This document shows, in pieces, positions 35,108-45,773 of a stretch of DNA of 64,000 nt (position 1 is the stretch's first letter; each line of letters starts with the position of its first letter). Made by a program: the position numbers and the translations under genes. The notes beneath the pieces are model-generated. The model was not told where the DNA came from, did not search any database, and saw only the letters and a list, made by a program, of their open reading frames with translations. This DNA comes from Siphonodentalium dalli (taxonomy: Eukaryota > Mollusca > Scaphopoda > Gadilida > Siphonodentaliidae), in contig CP136069.1 of NCBI GenBank assembly GCA_032622095.1, positions 42,448,194 through 42,512,193 on the forward strand. The letters are read 5' to 3'.

Positions 35108-35324
35108 TACAGTAATGCCCTAAGTAATCGACCCCTCAACCACAGCAGGATTATTGGTAACTTTTCAGGATTTAGTCGGAAATATGGCTTGTTGCCATTC
35201 ATCGGAAAGATCTCCCTGAGAGCTTTCCGATGAATGGCAACAAGCCATATTTCCGACTAAATCCTGAAAAGTTCCCCATAATTCTGCTGTGGTTAAGGGG
35301 TTTATTACTTAGGGCATTACTGTA
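35108..35324. mobile_element. CAGTAATGC foldback MITE, full length
   Basis: A complete TACAGTAATGC...GCATTACTGTA palindrome in intron 4. Confidence 0.82.
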
Positions 35325-35904
35325 TGCTTTTCTAAATGATATTAATATGATATCTCATTCACTCTTTCATTACAATGATTAGACAAATTGAATATTAACT
35401 GACTTCCTTTTGTTATTAATCGTTCATATGGATCGAGAAATGTTATTTCGTCTCAAAAAGAAACATGATACCGAATTAGAGCGGCAATAGACAGAACACA
35501 ATGCGCATCTTAATCGAGAATTTTTGATCAAATGAGTTGCAGTTGGATATGCAAGGATATATTTCTTGAGAGCGTATCTAGAGCGAAATGTTAATATGCG
35601 ACGTCTGCAACAAGTTTGATAAAAGGTTCGAGATTATGATGTAAGTTGTGTTCTGTATTTATTCTACACCACTGTGTCAGATCTGTTCAATCAATTACTG
35701 TCACCTTCATTGATACTATAGCTATACCTTTATTGTAATTTTAGCCTGACGAATAACCAGCAATGATTGGGGAATCACCCGAAGCGTATCGTTGATGTAA
35801 AGTACATCATCTTTCTTGGCAACAATGTCAACAAGTATAGTTCCGGCTTGTATTCAACTGGAGTTATAAAATTATATGTATTCAATGGCTGGGATTCCGT
35901 TGAA

Positions 35905-36120
35905 TACCGAAATGCCCTAAATAATCGACTCCTTATCCACAGCAGAATTATGGGTAACTTTTCAGGATTTAGTGGGAAATATGGCTTGTTGCAATTCATT
36001 GGAAATCTCTCTCTGAGAGCTTTCCAATGAATGGCAACAAGCCATATTTCCGACTAAATCCTGAAAAGTTACCCATAATTCTGCTGTGGTTAAGGCATCA
36101 ATATTTAGGTCATTACTGTA
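35905..36120. mobile_element. CAGTAATGC foldback MITE, full length, diverged left end
   Basis: Full arms with several substitutions. The left terminus reads CCGAAATGCCC. Intron 4, 580 bp after the previous copy. Confidence 0.78.
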
Positions 36121-36175
36121 CATGTGCCTCACGTCAATGGGTGTGGAATAAATATTCATATTCAACTGTTAAAGT

Positions 36176-36436
36176 ATAACCATTTCATGACTGGAGCTTC
36201 CTGAAATTTTGCGAAAACTCTGACAATGCATTCTCTTATATATGCGAGTCTCCCTTAGGGAGCCTCGCATATATAAGAGAATACATTGGCCTAACAATAT
36301 TTACCTTGACCTTGTAAGCCAATGCATTCTCTTATATATGCGAGGTTCCCTATGGGAGACTCGCATATATAAGAGAATGTACTGGCACAGGATCTTTAAT
36401 GCTGCACCAGTGCAGCTCCCATCATGAAACGGTTAA
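36176..36436. mobile_element. Double-hairpin MITE, CATGACTGGAGCT ends
   Basis: The left CATTTCATGACTGGAGCTTC and right GCAGCTCCCATCATGAAACG are inverse, and the right end is followed by TTAA. Hairpins at about 36228-36293 and 36318-36385. It lies 67 bp before exon 5. Confidence 0.75.
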
Positions 36437-36502
36437 TATAATTTTAACAGTTTAATTCAGGATATGCCTGACCTGATAATAGTAATTTGTCTGTTATTTC
36501 AG

Positions 36503-36681
36503 AGTAGTTCTCAGCATTCTAGGCGCAGTTATTTTCATAGCAACATTCTTTGATATCTATCTGAATGTATGGACACATCCAGCTGCAGTCGACGAAATGC
36601 CAATATCAGCTAATTATAACGAGAGTGGAGATAATGGGCCTTTAATCACAATGATCAAAAGTGCACCAACATTGCATTCTG
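36503..36681 (+). CDS. nrf-6-like: NRF-6-like exon 5: first transmembrane segment
   Basis: Residues 259-318. The acceptor is TTATTTCAG and the donor is GTGAGT at 36682. It opens with a clear membrane helix, VVLSILGAVIFIATFFDIYL, which separates the extracellular NRF domain from the catalytic membrane domain. A hydrophilic loop follows, with DEMPISANYNESGD and MIKSAPTLHSG. In this family the loop continues into the cytoplasmic 'SFSxYxNxxKxL' motif, supplied here by exon 6. Confidence 0.92.
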
Positions 36682-37179
36682 GTGAGTCTAGATTGATTGC
36701 TTCAATTTGTTATGCTCGGACCCAGAGGACGTTTAGGTCACTAGGCCCCTGCGAACAGTGGGTTTTTGGTCGAATAAAATAGCTCTCGAAAAAATCTAAA
36801 ATAAATTGAATATCAAATAGAATATTTCATAATCTTAGTTGCCGAAATAGTGAGTTAAAGATATGTTTCCCGTTTTCATCTGCATGTCAGAATTATCTAT
36901 TAAATAAAACATTTTGTCCCTCTTTTTGTGCGTGGATTGACAATTAAAGACATAATTTCTTCAAAATATAACAAACATTTTGGAAAATACCATTTTGCAA
37001 ACCACGAGTGAAAATCATATTTTTCTGGAATGGTAGTAGACCAGTATTTGACAAAGCACATTTTGTCCCAGGATTTTTGTCGAGTTATTGCCCTTCTTGG
37101 ACTTTGAAAATATAAACATTTTCCATTCTTAGAAACATTTAACATTTAATAATTATATAATGACCGATTGTTTTTTCAG

Positions 37180-37347
37180 GAAAATTTTCAAGGGCTGTCA
37201 TATCCTTCTCATTGTATTCAAACTGTGCAAAGATTTTGGGCACAAAGCAAAGTGGTGCATCATTACGGAGCGTGCATGGAGTTCGGTTCCTCAGTATGTC
37301 CTGGGTCATACTTGGTCATTCATATGTATTCAGTTTGCAAGCAACAG
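37180..37347 (+). CDS. nrf-6-like: NRF-6-like exon 6: acyltransferase-3 active-site histidine region
   Basis: Residues 319-374. The acceptor is TTTTTTCAG and the donor is GTAAGA at 37348. The correct frame reads GKFSRAVISFSLYSN, AKILGTKQSGAS, then VHGVRFLSMSWVILGHSYVF. The block G-[IV]-R-F-L-S-M-x-W-V-[IV]-L-G-H is the signature of the NRF-6 acyltransferase domain; its histidine is the conserved residue of the acyltransferase-3 family. A longer ATG-started open frame at 37168-37521 overlaps this exon in another frame and is not the protein. Confidence 0.94.
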
Positions 37348-37677
37348 GTAAGATTCCTCGATCATACTAGGTCATGCATATGTATTCTGCATGCAAGCAA
37401 TAGGCAATATAACTGGATCATACTAGGTCATGTATATTTATTCAGCATGCAAGCAACATATAAGATTCCTGGATCATACTTGGTCATGCCCGCATTAATA
37501 ATGGGAGAGATACCCAGCTAGCTACTATACCAGGCACAGCATTGAGCACAAAAACAAAAATCTACGTCACAATTTCGTATCACGAACATGCATATAATCG
37601 GGGCTGACATCGCAATTTCAGAGATTACTTTATTATTGTCTCTTTCACTATGATTGCTTTGATTACTATCATGTATA

Positions 37678-38115
37678 CAAGCCTTAAAATAGTGTGTCTG
37701 TCATTTGCAGAATGAGGTCCTCAGAGGGTGAATTTAGTGACACTATCCCGCACAGCAGGCTAGCATCACTAAATTCACCCCTGAGGACCTCATTATGCTT
37801 AGGTCTTATCTTCTGGGAAGTATCTATTGTCGCAAATTAACATTGTTTTTACTTTTTCCCATCTGTTCAGTTTCTATATTCCGTACTTTGCAGAAGATAA
37901 AATGCATTATTGAGGTGACTAATGGGTGAACATCACCAGCTTCAATTGAGGAACTTCAATCTGATCCTAATTCTCCTGTTGCAGTTGAAGCCTAACCAGA
38001 ATGAGGTTCGCAGAGGGCGAATTTGGTGATGCTAGCCTGCCGTGCAGGATAATGTCACTAAATTCACCTTCTGGGGACATCATTTTGCAAATGTCCGACA
38101 CTATTTCAAGGCTTG
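37678..38115. mobile_element. GAGGTCCCCAGAGGGTGAATT hairpin MITE, full length
   Basis: The terminal CAAGCCTTAAAATAGTGTG and ACACTATTTCAAGGCTTG are inverse. Immediately inside each end is a roughly 100-bp hairpin (GAGGTCCTCAGAGGGTGAAT folding on its inverse across a GCTAGCATCAC loop). A unique centre of about 200 bp holds GAAGATAAAATGCATTATTG. Intron 6. Confidence 0.75.
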
Positions 38116-38489
38116 CATGTATCTGAGACACAGTGTACTATAGTGTGCACTGAGCTTCTTGATTGACTGGTTCAAATAAACATGTTACTATATTATTTTT
38201 TATTCTTTGTTGGATCCGTGAATTTTCATTAACCCTGGAAATTCTATTCTGTGTTTTCTCTGTCAAGTATTGTGTCAACTCTACCAAAATCGCAAGGTGC
38301 TCACTTTTGTTTTGCCCTACTTTTCAATTCCAGGTATGCGAAGGCTTGCAAGCATTATTGTGCTCCTCAAATGAGAGGACTTTTATACAGGGTTGACTTG
38401 TTTTGAGAATTACCTCAGAAGATTGACTTTATTGTATTGATTCTAGAAATCAAAAGGTTTTGTTCATATAAATTACTTATTTTTGGCAG

Positions 38490-38583
38490 GGAACACTGTT
38501 GAGCTGTTAAGTTATTTACAAAGATGGTCATTCCAAGCTATTGCCAATGCTACAGTATCCGTCGATACATTCTTCACAATAAG
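38490..38583 (+). CDS. nrf-6-like: NRF-6-like exon 7: membrane domain, DTFF motif
   Basis: Residues 375-405. The acceptor is TTTTTGGCAG and the donor is GTAATT at 38584. It encodes GNTVELLSYLQRWSF, then QAIANATVSVDTFFTI. The stretch 'F-Q-x-I-x-N-A-x-x-S-V-D-T-F-F-x-x-S-G' is highly conserved in NRF-6 proteins and is completed by the SG at the start of exon 8. The donor lies only a few bases before a TACCCCC-type repeat at 38587, so that repeat begins almost at the splice site. Confidence 0.94.
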
Positions 38584-38586
38584 GTA

Positions 38587-39111
38587 ATTATACCCCCACT
38601 TTCGAAGAAAATGGGGGGTATACTGGATTGACTGCGTCTGTCCGTCGGTCCGTCCGTCACACTTTCTCCCTCCGTGTGTCCGCCCGACCTCATAACGCGA
38701 ACAACTATGAACCGATTTCAATAATTTTTTGTATGCTATCTCCTTTGGACCGCCTCTCCGCATGATGCTAATTGCGGTGCGGCCCGACTTTCTTTTTTTA
38801 ATTTACGCCTTATTTTTCGACTTATTTTGATTTAGAAAATTCTGTCCGACTTAATAACTTTAACAAATATGAACCAATTTCAATAATTGTTGGTATACAT
38901 GCTTCTCACAACACCCTCTCTACATGATGCGGGTCAGGGTTGGCTCGGACTGTTTTTCCTAACATTATACTTCATTTTCGACTTATTTTGACTTAGAAAA
39001 TTTTGGGATTTTTTTTTGGTGGATGCTATCAAGTTAGGGTTTACGGATAATGCGGGTTGAATTTGACACGGTGGGGGTATGCTAGCACCCGAGAACACAT
39101 CTCTTGTTTAT
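38587..39111 (+). repeat. TATACCCCCACTTTCGAAG dispersed repeat, copy 1
   Basis: It starts ATTATACCCCCACTTTCGAA, passes through CGTCCGTC-rich and TATGAACCGATTTCAATAAT blocks, and ends GGTGGGGGTATGCTAGCACC. Weakly inverse ends (ATACCCCCAC/GTGGGGGTAT) suggest a transposon. A second copy lies at 55829. Confidence 0.7.
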
Positions 39112-39248
39112 TTAGGCCAAAAAAAAAAGAAGATATTTGATTCTCTGGCAGTTTGTTTTGAAAATCAATGCGCGAGCGAGTGTTTTATTTTAAATATTTA
39201 TGTTTTTTTCTGCCCATAGACTGGCATTGTAATTTGTAAACATGGGTT

Positions 39249-41635
39249 ATTAGCTCAACTTACTTTGTAAGTTTGAGCTATTGCCATTGTTTGGCGTCCG
39301 TCGTCCGTGTGTGCATGTGTCCGTCAACAATTTCCTTTGGCGCGGGCTACAGGTCGTACCTTTGGTCTAATCTTTATGAAATTTGTCGTGAATGTTGACA
39401 TTGACATGTAGATGGGAACGAGTCATTTTGGTGGCATTCGGTCAAAAAACATGGCCGCCAGCAGCCATCTTGGATTTTACTCTTTGCATGACTAAATCCT
39501 TTGGCGCGGGCTACAGGTCGTAGCTTTGGTCGGAACTTTATGAAATTTGTCATGGATGTTAACAATGAGATGTAGATGGGAACGAGTCATTTTTGGGTCA
39601 TTCGGCCAAAAAACATGGTCACCAGCAGCCATCTTGGATTTTACTCTTTGCATGACTAAATCATTTGGCGCGGGCTACAGGTCGTACCTTTGGTCTGATC
39701 TTTATGAAATTTGTCATGAATGTTGACATTGACATGTAGATGGGAACGAGTCATTTTGGGGTCATTCGGTCAAAAAACATGGCCGCTGGTGGCCATCTTG
39801 GATTTCAAAATTCAATCCATTGGCGCAGGCTACAGGTCGTACTGTTTGTCTGATCATCATGAACTTTGTCATGGATGTTAATATGGACATGTAGATGAGA
39901 ACGAATGATTTTGGGGTCAATCGGCCAAAAAACATGGCCACCAGCAGCCATCTTGGATTTTACTCTTTGCATGACTAAATCCTTTGGCGCGGGCTACAGG
40001 TCGTAGCTTTGGTCGGAACTTCATGAAATTTGTCATGAATGTTGACATTGACATGTAGATTAGAGCTGAAACGGTTGAACCATTCTTCTAACCGGTTAAC
40101 CATCGGGGTTAACCGGATTTCAACCGGTTAACCGCTAAATTTCTAGTGGACTTCTCTCACACTAATTATGTCGACATTATGCCATGCTCCAGGGACCAAC
40201 CTAGGTGAGAAGTAGTAGCTGAAATAAAGACCTTATTCACGGCATTTAACGATATTCAAAAACACGCATTCACTGTTCTTTTGCTGGCTCTCGTGATGGG
40301 GAATGAGCAAGTGAAATTTGTGAATGGCAGGAGAGATCGCTTATTTGTTGTGATCAACATATGTTTGGGCATTTGTAAAACGAGTAAAATAGTATGGGTA
40401 TTGGTAAAACGAGTAACAAAACTATATATTAAAGATCTGTAATATATCATTATCATCATTGGTATATCCTCCAATGCATTATATAAAGACAAGAAAGTAA
40501 TAACTAGAGAACAAAAAGGAAGGTCAGTTAGGTCAGACTCGCAGTCCTATTCAGTATTCGAGCTATTCGTCGATATCATGACTGCGGACACTACTGTTGG
40601 GAGGTTATATAATTTACGTTTCGGTTTCGGTTTTAGTATGCAATCACTTAACATATAGCAATTACTGCCAAATTGAGTGTTAATTAGTCCCACAGGCACA
40701 ACCAGTTACAGAGTAGCATGGAGCATCAATTTCCTTGATAAAAGGGATGATTATTGAAGAAGTTTTGGGTTGCTTCAACTACGATGTCTGTTTGGTCACT
40801 CAATTGAATTGATCATATTAAATCACAACAGGGAGGAAGAACGGGAAGAGTGAAGACATTGTGCAGCTGATCTCAATCTTCAAACTTTGTCGACTTACAT
40901 AGTTTTTATAAACCCCACTGTAAAACAGTTTTATATATAGTATGTCGTGGTGTGGTTCCAATTTGAATCCATGTTGCTTCGTGCAGTATTAACTATTAAG
41001 TTACGAAAGCACGCATTGCCACTTTTACTTTGTCACTTCCTTGTGTGCATTCAGACTTGATACACAGTGACTGCACACGTGCTTTTGTCGGAAGAAAACT
41101 TCAAAGGGTCGGAATTGATTGAAGGTCGCCGACACTTCCAGACAGTTCGAGAATTGCTATACTAAGTATCTGATACTACCGCGTGTACCAATTAATGCTT
41201 GCATTGCACTCTACTATCGGTGACACGGGATTTAGTATTAGTTTTGCATCATTTAACCTAATATTTTGAGGATTATTCACGTTCACATTCAACTGACAAC
41301 GGGATGCGGTTACGTCCGGTTCATTTTTTTCTAACCGGTTACGTCGCTATCCGGATGCTAACCGGTTAACCGTCTAACCGTTTCAGCTCTAATGTAGATG
41401 GGAATGAGTCATTTTGGGGTCGTTCGGCCAAAAAACATGGCCGCCAGCAGCCATCTTGGATTTCAAAATTCAATCCATTGGCCCGGGCTGCAGGTCGTAC
41501 TGTTCGTCTGCTCATCATGAAATTTGTCGTGGATGTTAATATTGACATGTAGATGGGAACGAGAGATTTTGGGGTCGTTCGGCCAAAAATAATGGCTGCC
41601 AGCAGCCTTCAAAAGTCTTGATTAACTTATTCTGC
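39249..41635 (+). repeat. AGCTCAACTT repeat with tandem CATGGCCGCC...CATCTTGG units, split by hAT element
   Basis: The head ATTAGCTCAACTTACTTTGT and TTTGAGCTATTGCCAT is followed by about six units of roughly 160 bp (GGCGCGGGCTACAGGTCGTA ... ACATGGCCGCCAGCAGCCAT). A hAT-like element (40061-41391) interrupts one unit with a clean duplication. Confidence 0.75.
40061..41391. mobile_element. hAT-like non-autonomous element nested in a repeat, 1331 bp, TSD ATGTAGAT
   Basis: The termini are TAGAGCTGAAACGGTT and AACCGTTTCAGCTCTA, flanked by ATGTAGAT at 40053-40060 and 41392-41399. Subterminal GGTTAACCGG palindromes occur at both ends. It split a copy of the AGCTCAACTT repeat, whose unit 'catgtagatgggaacgag' resumes on the right. 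No transposase is found. Confidence 0.9.
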
Positions 41636-42132
41636 TGACTAATCAGAGTCTGTATATGTACCGCAATGGATGATAGACAATAAAACTGAAAATAACATCA
41701 TAAAAATGGCCAAAATACACCGCTTGTCAAAATGTAGTGCGCTCCGGTTTGCACATCTTCTATCGCAATAGTGTAGTAAGGGGGAAAACTGTATCTTGCA
41801 GGGTTACTTTCTTACTGTGCAAAGGTCAAATACCAACTTCCTGCTGATCTGTTATCCAAATATTTCAAAACATTTGGCCAATAAACTTGGGGGTTTGAAC
41901 AGCCTATGGTGACAATATGACTGATAGTTATCATTTTCCGATGGTCTTTGTTGAATACCCACACATACACCATTGTATTTAGCTCCTACTCGATACTTGA
42001 AACCTAACTAATTTCCGTGTGACAGTTTCCTATTTGCGTGTTACCGGTTTACAACTAAGGTGAAAATTTAAATCCAAAATTGAAATAAAATTGTCCAACG
42101 TGGGCCATTTTTTTCGATGTGATGATGCCTTA

Positions 42133-42240
42133 CAGGGTTCCCACTGGTCCTTCAAAACCCTTGAATTTAAAGATTTAAGGTTCAAGGCCCTTGAAACCTT
42201 TGAATTCCAGTCGCACCCCTTGAAAATGAATGTTATATAT
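42133..42240. repeat. CAGGGTTCCCACTGG hAT-type end fragment
   Basis: A typical hAT terminal sequence followed by CCTTGAAACC words as at 31640. No inverse end was located, so probably a truncated copy. Intron 7. Confidence 0.45.
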
Positions 42241-42570
42241 ACACATGAGATAGAACATAAACAGTGGTTATTACTCGCTATGAATTTCACACTGTTTACA
42301 GTTGTAACAATCGACTGAGTATCTATGTATGTGATTGGCCAATGACTTTTCCCTCCAGCTATTGATGAATCAAATTGCATGTAACATATCAGAAGTTGGC
42401 TGAAAAGTCAGCATGTTACCAATCAATTATGACTGGAGGGAAATTCAACGATAAATGGATATCCAATCCTGAATACTCTTGTGTGGCTACGGGGCGAACA
42501 AACACAAGGCAAAGTGTTTATTCTATCTGACGATATAGACCTCTCTTTCATGGGGGAGCCATACAAGCCA

Positions 42571-42799
42571 CATTGATCCTTTCTGTACTAAAGCATCATT
42601 GATGAGTAGTTACCCCATAGGAAATGTTCAGATAATAAATTCAACATAGGTGGTTTGTGGTATCTGAACATTTCCCCCGATAAATAGAGCTCCTTCTGCA
42701 CTTTTATTGATCTGTCGTCTGCTTTTATCACCTTAGTATTCCTCCAAATAAATAATAGACCATTCCGATGTACACTTTTTAACTGACCGGGAGAGTCCA
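42571..42799. mobile_element. CCCTTTCTATACTAAA MITE
   Basis: The ends CCTTTCTGTACTAAA and TTTAGTATAGAAAGGGTTAA are inverse. An internal foldback pairs GGAAATGTTCAGATAATA with ATCTGAACATTTCC. Related pieces lie at 33463-33540, 43555-43618, 45405-45602 and 53600-53670. Confidence 0.65.
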
Positions 42800-43029
42800 T
42801 TTAGTATAGAAAGGGTTAAAGGGACAAACAAATATGAGATGGGGGGGAACTTCATATCAATTTCGTCTGGTTTGAATGTCAGTTCCGACCAACGAAAACA
42901 ACAAGAATGCACTACTACTCAACATGTAACAGTTAGTACTGTACTGTCTGTGGTATCAGCTGTGTCCAGCAACAATGCACTTAAAACTGGAATATTGTGG
43001 TGTGCTAAAATGTGTTCAAGTCTGATTAT

Positions 43030-43433
43030 GGTATGTCTGACTTTTGCAAAATAAGGTCCCCAGTGGGTGAATTTAGTGGTGCTACCCCGCACAGCAGGCT
43101 AGCATTCACCCTCTGGGGACATCATTCTGCTTAGGCATCATCTTATGTGAAGTATTTATAGTATCAAATCAACATTGTTTTTTGTTACTTTTTCCCTTCT
43201 GTTCAGTTTCTATATCCCTTAATTTGTAGAAGATAAAATGCATAATCGAGGTTCCCAAAAGTAGAACATCATCAACTTCAACTGGGGAACTTCAATCTGA
43301 TCCTAGACTCCCATAGCAATTGAGGCCTAAGCAGAATGAGGTCCGCATATGGTGAATTTGATGCTAGCCTGCTGTGTGGGATAGGGTCACTAAATTCACC
43401 CTCTGGGGATCTCATTCCGCAAATGTCAGCACA
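43030..43433. mobile_element. GAGGTCCCC hairpin MITE, second copy
   Basis: Same layout with both hairpins and the same centre. The left terminus is diverged. Intron 7. Confidence 0.72.
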
Positions 43434-43626
43434 AAATGTTCCGGCTTGTATTCCTCTTGTGGTATACAACAATATGTATTTAATGGTTGGTATTCCATTT
43501 AATACATGTCTCTCATGCACACTGGTGTGGAATAAATACTGTTATCATAGCACTTATTATCTGAACATTTCGTAAGGGAACTACTCATTAATGGTTGTTT
43601 AGTATTGAAAGGGTTAAAAAGCTTAT

Positions 43627-44126
43627 CAAGTCTGCAAATAGTGTGTCTGTCATTTGCAGAATGAGGTCCCCAGAGGGTGAATTTAGTGATACTGTCCCAC
43701 ACAGTGGGTTAGCATCACCAAATTCCCCCTCTGGGGACCATATTCTGCTTAGGCCTCATCTTCTGGAACGTATCTGTAATCTCAAATTAATTGTTTTTAG
43801 TTACTTTTTCCTTTTGGGGAAGTTTCTAGGATTAGCGTCACCAAATTTACCCTCTGGTAACCTCATTCTGCTTAGGCCTCAACTGCAATGGGAGATCTAG
43901 GATCACACTAAATTTCCCCAGTTGATGTTGGTGATGTTTACCCATTCATTAGTCACCTCCATTATGCATTTTATCTTCTGCAAATTAGGGGATAAAGAAA
44001 CTTCCCCGAAGGGAAAAAGTATCTAAAACAATGTTAATTTGAGACTATAGATACTTCCCAGAAATGAGGCCTAAGCAGAATGAGGACCTCATTCTGCAAA
44101 TGACTGACACACTATTTGCAGGCTTG
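43627..44126. mobile_element. GAGGTCCCC hairpin MITE, third copy
   Basis: CAAGTCTGCAAATAGTGTGT to ACACTATTTGCAGGCTTG. It contains parts of a second copy in reverse, so it is a compound or partly self-inverted element. Confidence 0.7.
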
Positions 44127-44212
44127 AAAAAAATGAATGAATTTGAATCAAGTATTAAATTAAATTCTCTGTTGAATATGTAGGTTATGTAATGAATGGA
44201 TTAATTATTATT

Positions 44213-44731
44213 ATTAGCTCAACTTTACTTTGTAAAGTTTGAGCTATTGCCATGGCTTTGTCGTCCGTCGTCTGTGTGTGCGTGATCTGTCAACAATTTC
44301 CCTTTAGCACAGGCTACAGGTCGTACTGTTCGTCTGATCATCATGAAATTTGTCATGGATGTTAATATTGACATGTAGATGGGAACAGGTCATTTTGGGG
44401 TTATTCGGCCAAAAAACATGGCCGCCAGCAGCCATCTTGGATTTTACTCTTTACATGACTAAATCCTTTGACACAGGCTACAGGTCGTATCTTTTGTCAG
44501 ATCATCATGAAATTTGTGATTGATGTTAACAATGACATGTAGATGGGATCGAGTCTTTGTGGGGTCATTCGGCAAAAAAACATGGCTGCCAGCGGTCATC
44601 TTGGATTTTACTCTTTGCATTCCGGTAACTAGGCCTTTCAACTTTCCACATTCTTAATCACTCCATTGAGTGTAACACATGAAATTATTCCCTTTCCAAG
44701 TTGAGCTACAGTGTCATTGACACTTTCATTC
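44213..44731 (+). repeat. AGCTCAACTT repeat, complete short copy
   Basis: Head TTAGCTCAACTTTACTTTGT, two internal units, tail CCAAGTTGAGCTACAGTGTC. Head and tail contain inverse AGCTCAACTT/AAGTTGAGCT. It is inserted in a tandem array that resumes on its right. Confidence 0.75.
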
Positions 44732-44965
44732 ATTGGTCAGTATTGATATATTTTATTCTCTGTTGAATATGTAGGTTATGTAATGAATGGATTAATTATT
44801 ATTCATTGGTCAGTAGTAATATATTTTATTCTCTGTTGAATATGTAGGTTATGTAATGAATGGATTAATCATTATTATTCATTGGTCAGTAGTAATATAT
44901 TTTATTCTCTGTTGAATATGTATGTTATGTAATGAATGGATTAATTATTTTATTTAGTGATATAT
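44727..44965 (+). repeat. Tandem array of 74-76-bp units before exon 8
   Basis: Units start ATTCATTGGTCAGTA at 44727, 44801 and 44877, each with TATTTTATTCTCTGTTGAAT and GGTTATGTAATGAATGGATT. A first unit piece lies at 44150-44215, left of the inserted AGCTCAACTT repeat. The last unit runs into the exon 8 polypyrimidine tract. Confidence 0.8.
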
Positions 44966-44979
44966 TTTTATTTTTTCAG

Positions 44980-45072
44980 TGGATTGCTGTTAGTCTATTT
45001 AACCTTCAATGAGATGAAGAAGAGGAGTGGGAAGATAAACTGGCCTCTTTTCTATTTACACAGATATTTGAG
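44980..45072 (+). CDS. nrf-6-like: NRF-6-like exon 8: transmembrane and HRYLR loop
   Basis: Residues 406-436. The acceptor is ATTTTTTCAG and the donor is GTCTGT at 45073. It reads SGLLLVYLTFNEMKKRSG, then KINWPLFYLHRYLR. The H-R-[YF]-[LW]-R ending joins exon 9's LTAPMGLV to give the family's 'HRxxRLTPxYxxV' block. The preceding intron (6.4 kb) contains four repeat families and ends in a roughly 75-bp tandem array that runs almost to the acceptor. Confidence 0.93.
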
Positions 45073-45404
45073 GTCTGTATTTGAATTGAATCCAGTGATG
45101 TATTCATCTCTCTATATAATATCTTGATGCTTCATTTGTTGTTAATACTTTGAACCCAAGCAGTCATATAACCTGATCTTATAAGACGCATATCTTTGAA
45201 CCTAGGTTCCTGCAAATTTTCCATGTTGCATCAAATCGAGGACCAAAATTTCACAGAGAATCAAATCTAAAATTGAACCACTTTTCAAAACTTGAGCGAC
45301 ATAAATAAATATAACAGAATCAATATCTGTTTTTGATGCATGTGATTATAGAAAACATTACAAGTAAATTATTGTTGCCACACTCTTACATTTTTATTGC
45401 CCTT

Positions 45405-45602
45405 TCTATACTAAAATAAAATGGATTCTCCCTGTCAGTTAAATAGTGTGTGGTCTATTATTGTTTTGCAGGGATATACAGGTAATTAAGCAGACAACAG
45501 ATACACAGGAGTCCTAATTATTGAGGGAAATGTTTATATAATAAGTTCAACAAATCATATGGGATAACTACTCATCAATAAGTAGTTAGTATAGAAAGGG
45601 TT
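45405..45602. mobile_element. CCCTTTCTATACTAAA MITE, second copy
   Basis: GCCCTTTCTATACTAAAATA to TTAGTATAGAAAGGGTTA, with GATTCTCCCTGTCAGTTAAA inside as at 53625. Intron 8. Confidence 0.65.
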
Positions 45603-45773
45603 ACCTAGACTGGAAAATTAAACCATACCTGAAAATGTTGGAGTATGAAATAACATTTTATTAATGCCACGATCTGCACGGTAACACATATTGGAACAGA
45701 ACACGATGATAGGTTAGCCACATGGGATGATAAATACAGACAACTCTATGGTTAATGTACAATGTACATAACT

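Noticed and set aside
37168-37521. 117-codon open frame
   Set aside because: It overlaps NRF exon 6 in the wrong frame. The exon's real frame carries the family motifs and splices in phase.
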